The notes beneath the pieces were generated by a model. It was not told where the DNA came from. It ran no database searches and saw only the letters and a list, made by a program, of their open reading frames with translations. 50,039 nucleotides of DNA. Source: an uncultured Prevotella sp. GTDB lineage: Bacteria > Bacteroidota > Bacteroidia > Bacteroidales > Bacteroidaceae. Made by a program: the position numbers and the translations under genes. Below, piece by piece: positions 40,101-48,340 of the stretch (position 1 is the first letter of the stretch; each line of letters starts with the position of its first letter). The DNA is taken from NCBI GenBank assembly GCA_905235905.1, contig CAJONO010000147.1, positions 1-50,039 of the forward strand, written 5' to 3'.

Positions 40101-40248
40101 TATGGTTGGCCCTGCGCAGGAAAGCAGGAAGTTCGGACTCATCAAGGAACTGGCTGGCGGTGCCGCCAACGAGATGGATCGCATGAAGACGGCCAAGGGA
40201 AAGACCGAACTGCGTATCGTAGAAGTTGACCTGCTGGCTCTTCCATGA
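37162..40248 (+). CDS. Glycoside hydrolase family 2 protein with C-terminal discoidin (F5/8-type C)-like domain
   Basis: ATG at 37162 overlaps the GH28 stop (ATGA); signal peptide MKKVITLFLLAWVVMASAS; 'GARQGADVWLNGQKVGFSDNGVMAFGFDLTPYI', 'IYNRNNPSIIFYECGN', C-term 'IRNSYDDNELTEWKSDGEKANAWITYQLERKAAVKELTLKLTGW'. Confidence 0.9.
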   Translation: MKKVITLFLLAWVVMASASERKKLLFNADWHLKVGDIAEASRPDYDDSAWKRVTLPFAFNGEEAFKRDIVDLTDTVCWYRKTFTLTEDDVKGKVFVEFEGARQGADVWLNGQKVGFSDNGVMAFGFDLTPYIIKGENVLAVRCDNSWQYRDRTLNSRYQWNDKNFNANYGGLPKNVYLHKTGLLYQTLPLYSNLGTTGTYVYATDFDVEHHQAVVHVESEVKNDDSTPRYVGFRTVITDADGNVVAEEGIHTPVEIYPGKTYTFKISVPVSGLHFWSWGYGYLYKVTTYLKEVTTDGDMIVYDDPVVTRTGFRKTEFKDGKFYLNDRVMMVHGYAQRTSNEWPGVGISVPAWLSDYSNDLAVKSGGNLMRWMHVCPWKQDIESCDRVGMMQAMPAGDAEKDVEGARWQQRTQLMRDAIIYNRNNPSIIFYECGNYRISKEHMEEMKAIRDEYDPHGGRAIGSREMLDRPEAEYGGEMLYINKSATKPMWSMEYYRDEGLRKYWDEYSYPYHKEGDGPLYRGAPALDYNHNMDALACGMVERWHEYWLERPGTGKRVSSGGVKIVFSDTNTHHRGESNYRTSGVTDAMRIPKDAFFAHQVMWDGWVSPENDRTYIIGHWNYGAPHSAPEGATIVKPVYVVSTGDEVELFLNGKSLGFGKRSFQWLFTWDSVRYEPGTLKAVSYKRDSKAKVAPSGAEGGASSYAIETVGEPYQLKLTAIENPEGFRADGADMALVQVEVLDKQGRRCPLDDRMIHFAMHGEGRWIGGIGTRNNKDFLVDDVKKDQKLLDSANKKNLSDNYVGHMSLPVECGINRVLVRSTPTPGEISLSVMAEGVRPAYLTLKTQPTPAADVLPAMTLKPVLDRGETPATPSYQDCFLCVDIVDAQAGSNAADIRNSYDDNELTEWKSDGEKANAWITYQLERKAAVKELTLKLTGWRQKCYPLEVYAGKKKVWEGITPATLGYAHIQIAQPVAAKELTIRMVGPAQESRKFGLIKELAGGAANEMDRMKTAKGKTELRIVEVDLLALP
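39031..39057. repeat. GC-rich palindromic insert copy 1 within the GH2 CDS
   Basis: CATTCTGCCCCCGAGGGGGCTACAATA; reverse complement contains GTAGCCCCCTCGGGGGCAGAA, near-identical to copy 2. Confidence 0.7.
39224..39265. repeat. GC-rich palindromic insert copy 2 within the GH2 CDS (inverted relative to copy 1)
   Basis: GTAGCCCCTTCGGGGGCTGAAGGAGGGGCTTCCTCC; encodes low-complexity VAPSGAEGGASS. Confidence 0.7.
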
Positions 40249-40357
40249 TTGTCCCGACGGCGAATCGCGCTGCTGAACTCTCTTCTTTTGCCAGTCCCTT
40301 TAAGTAAGGTTGCTGGAGTTTCCTACCCTTTAAGGAACGATTGCCTATGAATATATA

Positions 40358-40533
40358 TACACTTTAGCAAACTCGGCAAATTACTGATTTCCAGTGTGTT
40401 ATAATTCAGCTTGAATTATGTTCCAATTCATGCTGAATTACGCGACAATTCAAGCTTAATTGTAACGCAATTCAGCATGAATTTCAGACGTGTTCGCATA
40501 AGGCCACAAAATGAATGATTATGCAAAAAAAGG
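40358..40533. repeat. Dispersed intergenic repeat element, copy B (22-bp phased dyad units)
   Basis: Units at 40402 TAATTCAGCTTGAATTATGTTC, 40424 CAATTCATGCTGAATTACGCGA, 40446 CAATTCAAGCTTAATTGTAACG, 40468 CAATTCAGCATGAATTTCAGAC; flanking 40380 and 40512 units also align to copy A in phase. Confidence 0.85.
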
Positions 40534-40637
40534 GGGTGGGAAACTGCAGTAGGGTAAGAAAACCCAACTTTTGGGGGCAGTATCGACGACGTTATGGTTT
40601 TTTAACGGTCAGATTTGGTGGTTTCAGAAAAAAGTTT

Positions 40638-40645
40638 TACCTTTG
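40638..40645 (+). promoter_or_regulatory. Bacteroidetes -7 promoter element (TACCTTTG) for mazG
   Basis: GTTTTACCTTTGC upstream of the ATG at 40663/40684. Confidence 0.55.
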
Positions 40646-40662
40646 CAAGAAATAATGAATGT

Positions 40663-41547
40663 ATGCATACTCGAGAGGAACAAATGAAGGCTTTTGGTCG
40701 GCTGCTTGACGTGCTTGACGAACTGAGGGAGAAATGCCCGTGGGACAGAAAACAGACGAACGAGAGCCTGCGCCCCAACACGATTGAGGAAACTTACGAA
40801 TTGTGCGACGCACTGAGCCGTGGCGATGAGCATGACACGATGAAGGAGTTGGGCGATGTGCTCATGCATCTGTGCTTCTATGCGAAGATTGCCTCGGAGA
40901 AGGGCTGCTACGACATCTATGACGTGTTGCGCCAGCAGGCCGACAAGCTGATTTTCCGCCATCCGCACATATACCATCCGAGTCAGGTGGGAAAGGACAA
41001 ACCGTTGCCGCTCACCGAGTGTACGGGAAACTCAGAGGGGGCAGAGACGGTGACCACTGCTGAACAGGTGCTGCAGAACTGGGAGCAGATAAAGTTGAAG
41101 GAAAAAGACGGCAACAAGCGGGTGCTTTCGGGTGTTCCTGCCGCTCTGCCGAGTGTTATCAAGGCCTACCGCATACAGGACAAGGCTCGCAACGTTGGCT
41201 TCGACTGGGAAAAGCGGGAGGATGTGTGGGCGAAGGTCAAGGAAGAGATTGCCGAATTTGAGGCCGAGTTGGCCAGACCACTCTCCGACGATGCTACCGA
41301 CGAGCAGAAGAAGTGCATCAGGGATGCGCAGGAGGCTGAGCTGGGCGACCTGCTCTTCTCGCTTATAAATGCTGCACGGCTCTACAAGCTGAACCCCGAC
41401 AATGCGTTGGAGAAGACCAATGCCAAGTTTATCAGACGGTTCACTTATATGGAAGAACACAGCATCCGTATGGGCCGACCGCTGACAGAGATGCCCTTGG
41501 AAGAGATGGAGGCTCTTTGGAACGAGGCGAAGAGGAAGGGTGAATAG
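40663..41547 (+). CDS. mazG: Nucleoside triphosphate pyrophosphohydrolase MazG
   Basis: 'LLDVLDELREKCPWDRKQTNESLRPNTIEETYELCDAL...ELGDVLMHLCFYAKIASE', second MazG domain 'EAELGDLLFSLINAARLYKLNPDNALEKTNAKFIRRF'. The track start at 40615 lies upstream of the promoter-like motif. Confidence 0.95.
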   Translation: MHTREEQMKAFGRLLDVLDELREKCPWDRKQTNESLRPNTIEETYELCDALSRGDEHDTMKELGDVLMHLCFYAKIASEKGCYDIYDVLRQQADKLIFRHPHIYHPSQVGKDKPLPLTECTGNSEGAETVTTAEQVLQNWEQIKLKEKDGNKRVLSGVPAALPSVIKAYRIQDKARNVGFDWEKREDVWAKVKEEIAEFEAELARPLSDDATDEQKKCIRDAQEAELGDLLFSLINAARLYKLNPDNALEKTNAKFIRRFTYMEEHSIRMGRPLTEMPLEEMEALWNEAKRKGE

Positions 41548-41566
41548 AATTTAGCATGAAAAGATT

Positions 41567-42235
41567 ATGATACGGAAGACAATGATTTTCTGGAGCTTCG
41601 GGCTGGCTCTGCTGATGACGGCCTGCGGCGGTGGTAAGGGTAAGCAACAGGTGGAGTGGGAAGACTTGCTTGGTGAGAGCATCCGCGACTCTACCATCTA
41701 CGGCATCTGTATGGAGGGCACAGCCATGAACACGCTGCAACTGCTCACCGACAATGGCGATACGCTCGTGTTGAGTCTGGTGAATACCAAGGAGCATGGC
41801 GGGCTGTTTGGCGGCATGGGTGTGGGCGATCGCATGGCAGTGCTCGTCAACAAGGACTCTACAGAGGCCACTATGGTACTTAACCAGACATCGCTCATGG
41901 GCGAATGGGTGATGCCCAACCCCATGGACGGGTCGTCGGAGATGGGCATCTACATTAAGGATGGCGGTATTGCCGAGAGCATCAACATGGGCACCATCAT
42001 CTACGAGTCATGGCGAATGTATAACGGCATGCTTGAGATAAGGAGCACACGCGATGACGGCGGCAACTTCCAGGAGACGGTCAAATATAAGCTGATTAGC
42101 CTAACCAACGATTCGCTCATCATCAAGGACAGCGAAGAGACCTTTGAGTATTGCCATCCGCATCATGATGACAGCTACGACAATCTCGACTTGGAGCTTG
42201 ACGAAGACGAGGAGTTCGAAGATTTCGTTATGTAG
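41567..42235 (+). CDS. Lipocalin-like lipoprotein with acidic C-terminal tail
   Basis: 222 aa; lipobox 'ALLMTACGGG'; C-term 'CHPHHDDSYDNLDLELDEDEEFEDFVM'. Confidence 0.65.
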   Translation: MIRKTMIFWSFGLALLMTACGGGKGKQQVEWEDLLGESIRDSTIYGICMEGTAMNTLQLLTDNGDTLVLSLVNTKEHGGLFGGMGVGDRMAVLVNKDSTEATMVLNQTSLMGEWVMPNPMDGSSEMGIYIKDGGIAESINMGTIIYESWRMYNGMLEIRSTRDDGGNFQETVKYKLISLTNDSLIIKDSEETFEYCHPHHDDSYDNLDLELDEDEEFEDFVM

Positions 42236-42249
42236 CCATTATCGTAGCT

Positions 42250-43167
42250 ATGGAACCATTCCGCATATACATACTCGGCTGTGGCAGCGCTTTGCCCACC
42301 CTCAGACATCTGCCCACCTCGCAGGTGGTGGAGTGCAGGGGCAAGCTGTTTATGATAGATTGTGGCGAAGGCACACAGCTGCAGCTGCGACGGATGGGCC
42401 TGTCCTTCAACAAACTTGGCCATATTTTCATTACCCATATACATGGCGATCACTGTTTCGGTCTGATAGGTCTCATCAGCACTTTCGGACTCTTAGGGCG
42501 AACCGCTACCCTCCACGTGCATGCACCAGCAGAATTGCAACCGATGCTTCAGGCACAACTCGACCTTTTCTTCAACTACGATATTGGCTATCAGGTTTTG
42601 TTCCATCCCGTAGATACTACCAGTCAGACCGTAGTCTATGAAGATCGTTCGCTCACTGTTGAGACCCTCCCCCTGCAGCATCGCATGCCTTGTTGTGGCT
42701 ATATTTTCCGCGAGAAGCCTCTGCTGCCTCATATTCGTCGTGACATGATTGACATGTACGGCATTCCCGTCTCTCAGATACAGAACATCAAGCTCGGTGC
42801 CGACTATACGCTTGCCGACGGTACGGTAGTTGCCAACGAGCGGTTGGTGATGCCTGGCGAGAAGCCTCGTGCATACGCCTTTGCCAGCGACACCCGCTAC
42901 ATGCCTCGTCTGCATGAGATGTTAAAAGGCATAAGTACCCTTTACCATGAAGCCACATACGCCGACGATAAAGCTGAGAATGCCGAGAAATACTGGCATT
43001 CCACCGCCCGTCAAGCCGCTATGGTGGCTCGCGAAGCTGGTGTGGGCAAGCTGCTGTTAGGACACTACAGTCAACGCTATGCTGACGAGTCGGTGCTCTT
43101 GCGTGAGGCACAGGAAGTGTTTCCTGAGACGTATCTTACCAACGAAACCGACGTGATTGATGTTTGA
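42250..43167 (+). CDS. rnz: Ribonuclease Z
   Basis: 305 aa; 'GCGSALPTLRHLPTSQVV', 'IFITHIHGDHCFGLIGLIST', 'LLLGHYSQRY'. Confidence 0.95.
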   Translation: MEPFRIYILGCGSALPTLRHLPTSQVVECRGKLFMIDCGEGTQLQLRRMGLSFNKLGHIFITHIHGDHCFGLIGLISTFGLLGRTATLHVHAPAELQPMLQAQLDLFFNYDIGYQVLFHPVDTTSQTVVYEDRSLTVETLPLQHRMPCCGYIFREKPLLPHIRRDMIDMYGIPVSQIQNIKLGADYTLADGTVVANERLVMPGEKPRAYAFASDTRYMPRLHEMLKGISTLYHEATYADDKAENAEKYWHSTARQAAMVAREAGVGKLLLGHYSQRYADESVLLREAQEVFPETYLTNETDVIDV

Positions 43168-43236
43168 AGAATGTAGAGAAAAAGCAATATTATACAAATA
43201 GTTAAACAATTATAAAAAGCTAAATCGTAAATAACA

Positions 43237-44607
43237 GTGGTACTTATTATTGTTTTCATGCTTGTCTTCGGCTATCTGCTCATAGCCACCGGCCATCTGA
43301 CGGGAGTCAACAAGGCTGCTATTGCCATGTTTATCGGCACTATCGGGTGGATTGTCTATGTGTGCTGGGGAGCCGACTTCGTTATGAAGCTCCATGCTCA
43401 GGAATACTTGGAGTTCCTTAATGGTCGTGAGGCCACGAGCGAGACGGTGAAGTACTACATCTACGACAATGTATTCCTGAAGTATGTGGGCAAGGCCGCC
43501 GCCATCGTTATGTTTCTCGTGGCCACGATGTCGATTATCGAGATACTCAATAACAACGGCTGCTTCGACTTTATACGTGAGTGGATACGCACCCGCAACT
43601 CTAAGCGGCTTCTTTGGACTATCACCCTTGCCACCTTTATCCTCTCGGCAAACCTTGACAACCTGACGACGGCCACGATGATGCTGGTGGTGATGCACGA
43701 CATTGTTAAAAACCGCATGCAGCGCATGCTGGTAGGCTCGGCCATCGTGCTGGCGGCCAATGCCGGCGGCTGCTTCACCGTGATTGGCGACCCTTTGGGC
43801 CTCATTCTCTGGGGCGACGAGGCCGTCACGGCCACTCATTTCTCTGGCTATCTGTTCCTGCCGGCGATGGCTGCATGGGTCATTCCCACCATATTAATTA
43901 ATCGTCAGCTGCCCGACCGTCTTGACACGGAGTGGGGGGCTGCACCCTATCGTGGCAACGACACCCGACTGAACCGCTGGCAGCGCGTGGTAATGCTCTT
44001 TGTGGGCATAGGTGGTCTGTGGTTCATTCCCACTTTCCGAAATATCACCAAGCTGTCGCCCTTCCTTGGAGCCCTCTGTGTGCTGTCGGTACTATGGGTG
44101 GTCAACGAGGCGTTCAACCGCAAGCTGATGCAGGCCGACCAGATGGCGCAAAGCCGGGTGCCTCGGGCATTGCAGTACGGTGCCATTCAGCAGATGCTCT
44201 TCGTCATGGGTATCATGCTCGGCATGGGTGTGCTCACTGAGTCGGGGGTGCTGGGCGACATTGCCCAGTGGTGTTTCGCATTCTTTCAGGGTAATGTCTG
44301 GGCAATGGGCTTTTCGTCGGGCTTGCTATCGTCGGTCATCGACACGTTTACCGTGTCTGTCACCAACGTGTCGTTCTTCCCCGTGGGCGAGGGTGTCTTT
44401 GCCACCAACGGCATCTATTGGCTCATCATAGCCTTCTCGACGGCCATTGGCGGCTCGCTGCTGTCGGTGGGAAGCACCAGTGGCATTGCCCTTATGCAGA
44501 TGGAGCACATGCGTCTCGGCTGGTATTTCAAGAACCTGACGTGGAAGGTTATGCTGGGCTTCGTCATTGGTTTGGTGGTGCTCTATCTTGAGATGCTTTT
44601 TCTCTGA
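43237..44607 (+). CDS. nhaD: NhaD-family Na+/H+ antiporter
   Basis: 456 aa polytopic; 'LLWTITLATFILSANLDNLTTATMMLVVMHDIVKNRMQRMLVGSAIVLAANAGGCFTVIGDPLGLILW'; GTG start. Confidence 0.9.
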   Translation: MVLIIVFMLVFGYLLIATGHLTGVNKAAIAMFIGTIGWIVYVCWGADFVMKLHAQEYLEFLNGREATSETVKYYIYDNVFLKYVGKAAAIVMFLVATMSIIEILNNNGCFDFIREWIRTRNSKRLLWTITLATFILSANLDNLTTATMMLVVMHDIVKNRMQRMLVGSAIVLAANAGGCFTVIGDPLGLILWGDEAVTATHFSGYLFLPAMAAWVIPTILINRQLPDRLDTEWGAAPYRGNDTRLNRWQRVVMLFVGIGGLWFIPTFRNITKLSPFLGALCVLSVLWVVNEAFNRKLMQADQMAQSRVPRALQYGAIQQMLFVMGIMLGMGVLTESGVLGDIAQWCFAFFQGNVWAMGFSSGLLSSVIDTFTVSVTNVSFFPVGEGVFATNGIYWLIIAFSTAIGGSLLSVGSTSGIALMQMEHMRLGWYFKNLTWKVMLGFVIGLVVLYLEMLFL

Positions 44608-44642
44608 ATTCCTTTCGTCAACTCCCCATTTTTAGGTATAAG

Positions 44643-44676
44643 CCGATAAAAACAAGTCTGTTTTTGTCGGTTTTTT
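44643..44676 (+). terminator. Intrinsic terminator after nhaD
   Basis: CCGAtAAAAACA agtc TGTTTTTgTCGG followed by TTTTTT. Confidence 0.8.
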
Positions 44677-44689
44677 CGCATAAAAGTTG

Positions 44690-44697
44690 TATCTTTG
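44690..44697 (+). promoter_or_regulatory. Bacteroidetes -7 promoter element (TATCTTTG) for feoAB
   Basis: GTTGTATCTTTGCATTC upstream of the ATG at 44720. Confidence 0.55.
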
Positions 44698-44719
44698 CAT
44701 TCTGAAAATAACGGATGGT

Positions 44720-47131
44720 ATGAGACTTTCAGAGCTGAAGACGGGTGAAAGGGGAGTTATTGTCAAGGTGCAAGGCCATGGCAGTTTCCGCAAGCGCATC
44801 ATGGAGATGGGCTTTGTGAAAGGCAAGCAGGTCGAGGTACTGCTCAATGCTCCTTTGCAAGACCCTGTGAAGTACAAGGTCATGGGTTACGAGGTGTCGC
44901 TCAGGCATCAGGAGGCCGATATGATTGAGGTGGTTACCACCGAGACGGTCATGGAGTCGGAAACTTTTGCGGCACGTGTCGAGGTCGACAAGCATGAGGA
45001 CGACTATCTGCAACACGTAGCGTGGCAGAAGCGCCGCACCATCAATGTTGCCCTGATAGGCAATCCAAATTGCGGCAAAACCTCGCTCTTCAACTATGCC
45101 AGCGGTGCCCATGGCCGAGTGGGTAACTATTCGGGGGTCACTGTCGATGCCTCAGAGGCACGTGCCTCGATGTTCGGCTACGAGTTCAACCTTATTGACC
45201 TGCCTGGCACCTATTCGCTATCCTGCTACTCGCCCGAGGAACTTTACGTGCGCAGCTATCTCACCGAGCAGATGCCCGATGTAGTCATCAACGTCATCGA
45301 CTCCACCAATCTCGAGCGCAATCTCTACCTCACCACCCAGCTCGTTGACATGGACTTGCGACTGGTGGGGGCACTCAATATGTACGACGAGTTTGAGCGA
45401 CGTGGCGATCAGGTGAACCTCGACACCCTCGGCACTCTCTTCGGCATGCCCATGATTCCTACGTCGTTTAAGAGTGGCACGGGAGTGAAGGAACTTTTCC
45501 GTGCCGTCATTCAGGTGTATGAAGGTGCCAGTCGTCATGCCCGTCATCTGCACATCAACTACGGACATGAGATAGAGAACGGCATCAGTCAGATACAGAA
45601 ATACCTGAAAGCCGACGAGCACATACGCCAGCGCTACTCTACGCGCTATCTGTCCATTAAGCTGCTTGAGCACGACAGCGACGTGCTGCAATACATCGGC
45701 CAGCACCTGGCCGACGAGCATAAGCCCGAAGAGCGCCAACGGTTGCTGGCAGCTCGCGACGCTGCTGCCACCCGTGTAAAGGAAGAGACGGGACAGGATG
45801 CCGAGACGGCCATCATGGACGCGAAGTACGGCTTTATCAACGGCGCGTTGCATGAGGCGGAGTACCTGACGGGGTCGAAGAAAGACACCTATCGCACCAC
45901 CCACCTCATCGACCGTGTGCTCTCCAATAAATATCTGGGCTTCCCCATCTTCTTCTTCCTGCTCTTCATCATGTTCCAGACGACGTTCTCGCTGGGACAG
46001 TACCCCATGGATTGGATTGAGGCTGCCGTAGAGTGGATAGGCAATTGGGTGGGGCGTACCATGCCCGATGGGCCGCTGCGCTCGCTGGTAGTCGACGGTG
46101 CCATTGCGGGTGTTGGCTCGGTCATCGTTTTCCTGCCGCAGATACTCATCCTCTACTTTTTCATCTCCTTGATGGAAGATTCTGGCTATATGGCCCGGGC
46201 CGCCTTCATCATGGACAAGCTCATGCACAAGATGGGACTCCATGGAAAGTCGTTCATACCGCTTATCATGGGCTTCGGCTGCAACGTGCCTGCCGTTATG
46301 GCCACCCGCACCATCGAAAGTAGGCGTTCGCGGCTGATTACGATGATGATCATTCCCTTCATGTCGTGCTCGGCACGCCTACCTATTTATATTATGATTG
46401 TAGGCACGTTCTTCTCCCTCCACTACCGTTCGTGGGTCATGCTGTCGCTCTATGTCATCGGCATTGTCATGTCGGTCCTGGTGAGCAAGGTGTTTGCCAC
46501 CTTCGTCATGAAGGGCGACGACACGCCTTTCGTCATGGAGCTGCCGCCCTACCGCTGGCCTACGGCCAAAGCCATTGGTCGCCACACGTGGGAGAAAGGC
46601 AAGGAATATCTGAAGAAGATGGGCGGCGTGATTCTCGTGGCCTCTGTCATTGTTTGGGCACTGGGCTACTATCCCCATAACGATGCTCTCACCCCGCAGC
46701 AACAGCAAGAGCAGTCGTACATAGGCAAACTGGGCAGGGCTGTGGAACCAGTGTTCAAGCCCCAGGGCTTTAACTGGAAACTCGACGTGAGCCTCCTGGC
46801 TGGCGTAGGGGCCAAGGAGATTGTGGCCTCATCGATAGGCGTACTCTACAGTGGCGACGACTCCTTTGCCGACGACGACACGTTCAGTGACGACAGTGAG
46901 AAATATACCCGTTTGCGCTTGCTCATGATGAACGATGGCATCACCCCCCTCACCGCCTATTGCTACTTGCTCTTCATCCTGCTCTACTTCCCCTGCATCG
47001 CCACGGTTATTGCCATCCGACATGAGACGTCGTCCTGGAGGTGGGCATTCTTTGCTGCCGGCTACACTACTGTTCTGGCATGGCTCGTCTCGGCACTCGT
47101 CTTCCAGATAGGCGGTTTCTTCGGCCTGTGA
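44720..47131 (+). CDS. feoB: FeoA-FeoB fusion ferrous iron transporter
   Basis: N-term FeoA 'MRLSELKTGERGVIVKVQGHGSFRKRIMEMGFVKGKQVEVLLNAPLQDPVKYKVMGYEVSLR'; FeoB 'ALIGNPNCGKTSLFNYASG', 'NYSGVTVDASEA', 'LPGTYSLSCYSPEE', Gate domains. Confidence 0.96.
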   Translation: MRLSELKTGERGVIVKVQGHGSFRKRIMEMGFVKGKQVEVLLNAPLQDPVKYKVMGYEVSLRHQEADMIEVVTTETVMESETFAARVEVDKHEDDYLQHVAWQKRRTINVALIGNPNCGKTSLFNYASGAHGRVGNYSGVTVDASEARASMFGYEFNLIDLPGTYSLSCYSPEELYVRSYLTEQMPDVVINVIDSTNLERNLYLTTQLVDMDLRLVGALNMYDEFERRGDQVNLDTLGTLFGMPMIPTSFKSGTGVKELFRAVIQVYEGASRHARHLHINYGHEIENGISQIQKYLKADEHIRQRYSTRYLSIKLLEHDSDVLQYIGQHLADEHKPEERQRLLAARDAAATRVKEETGQDAETAIMDAKYGFINGALHEAEYLTGSKKDTYRTTHLIDRVLSNKYLGFPIFFFLLFIMFQTTFSLGQYPMDWIEAAVEWIGNWVGRTMPDGPLRSLVVDGAIAGVGSVIVFLPQILILYFFISLMEDSGYMARAAFIMDKLMHKMGLHGKSFIPLIMGFGCNVPAVMATRTIESRRSRLITMMIIPFMSCSARLPIYIMIVGTFFSLHYRSWVMLSLYVIGIVMSVLVSKVFATFVMKGDDTPFVMELPPYRWPTAKAIGRHTWEKGKEYLKKMGGVILVASVIVWALGYYPHNDALTPQQQQEQSYIGKLGRAVEPVFKPQGFNWKLDVSLLAGVGAKEIVASSIGVLYSGDDSFADDDTFSDDSEKYTRLRLLMMNDGITPLTAYCYLLFILLYFPCIATVIAIRHETSSWRWAFFAAGYTTVLAWLVSALVFQIGGFFGL

Positions 47132-47199
47132 ACGGTTGAAAGAAATTCAACGCTAAGCAGATTCCTTGCATTTTTCTTGCTCCATTCGTTTTTTTTGAT

Positions 47200-47207
47200 T
47201 AATTTTG
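47200..47207 (+). promoter_or_regulatory. Bacteroidetes -7 promoter element (TAATTTTG) for manC
   Basis: TAATTTTGCC upstream of the ATG at 47233. Confidence 0.5.
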
Positions 47208-47232
47208 CCGATTATTTTAAAAGCATGGAATT

Positions 47233-48300
47233 ATGGCAAGAATCAACAATCATCTTGTGATTATGGCCGGTGGTGTGGGAAGCCGCTTTTGGCCCATGAG
47301 CACAACGGAGTGTCCTAAACAGTTTATCGATGTGCTTGGCACAGGAAAAACGCTACTACAGCTCACCGTAGAGCGCTTTGGCGACATGGTTGCCCCGGAA
47401 AATGTCTGGGTGGTGACCAATGAGAAATATGCCGAGATTGTGGCCTCGCAATTGCCCACAATGCCCCGCAGCAACATCCTTTGCGAACCCTGCAGGCGTA
47501 ACACCGCGCCATGTATAGCCTACGTCTCATGGCGCATCAAGAAGAAAGACCCAAAGGCCAACATCGTAGTGACACCGAGCGACCATGTGGTCATGAACAT
47601 TCAGGAATTCCAGCGTGTCATTACCGAGTGCATGAAATTTACGGCCGACACCGATGCTATCGTCACCTTGGGCATGAAGCCTTCACGTCCTGAGACGGGC
47701 TATGGCTACATTCAGGCCAACCTGGCCTCGCCGTCGCTCAGGAACAAGGGCATCTTCCGCGTTGACTCCTTCCGCGAGAAGCCCGATCTGGAAACTGCCA
47801 AGGAGTATATCAGCCACAACAACTATTTCTGGAATGCAGGCATTTTCATCTGGAACGTGAACACCATCGTCAATGCCTTCCGCATGTATCAGCCTAAGCT
47901 GGCCAAGATTTTCGAAGGAATGCTGCCCGTCTATGGCACCGAACAGGAACAGGCTGTCGTCAACGAGAAGTTCCCCACTTGTGAGAATATCTCGGTCGAT
48001 TATGCCATCATGGAGAAAGCCGAGGAAATCTTCGTCAGTCCTGCCGATTTCGGCTGGAGCGACCTGGGCACATGGGGTTCCTTGCAGACGCTCTCCAAGC
48101 ACGACCTCTACGGCAATGCCCTCATAGGTCCGAACGTACAGGTGTTCGAGACCCACAACTGCATGATTCACACCACGCAGGAGAAGAAGGTGGTGGTTCA
48201 GGGGCTTGATGGTTTCATCGTGGCCGAGAACAACGACACCTTATTAATATGCAAGCTCTCTGAGGAACAGCGCATCAAGCAATTCAGTGGTGAAAACTGA
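47233..48300 (+). CDS. manC: Mannose-1-phosphate guanylyltransferase
   Basis: 355 aa; 'VIMAGGVGSRFWPMSTTECPKQFIDVLGTGKTLLQ', 'PETGYGYIQ', 'FREKPDLETAKEYISHNNYFWNAGIFIW'. Confidence 0.95.
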   Translation: MARINNHLVIMAGGVGSRFWPMSTTECPKQFIDVLGTGKTLLQLTVERFGDMVAPENVWVVTNEKYAEIVASQLPTMPRSNILCEPCRRNTAPCIAYVSWRIKKKDPKANIVVTPSDHVVMNIQEFQRVITECMKFTADTDAIVTLGMKPSRPETGYGYIQANLASPSLRNKGIFRVDSFREKPDLETAKEYISHNNYFWNAGIFIWNVNTIVNAFRMYQPKLAKIFEGMLPVYGTEQEQAVVNEKFPTCENISVDYAIMEKAEEIFVSPADFGWSDLGTWGSLQTLSKHDLYGNALIGPNVQVFETHNCMIHTTQEKKVVVQGLDGFIVAENNDTLLICKLSEEQRIKQFSGEN

Positions 48301-48340
48301 TGGTTTTCACCAGAATAATGAATAATAAAAAACGAAGTTT

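Noticed and set aside
44720-47131. FeoA-FeoB fusion as a novelty
   Set aside because: Fused FeoAB proteins are already known in Bacteroidetes.
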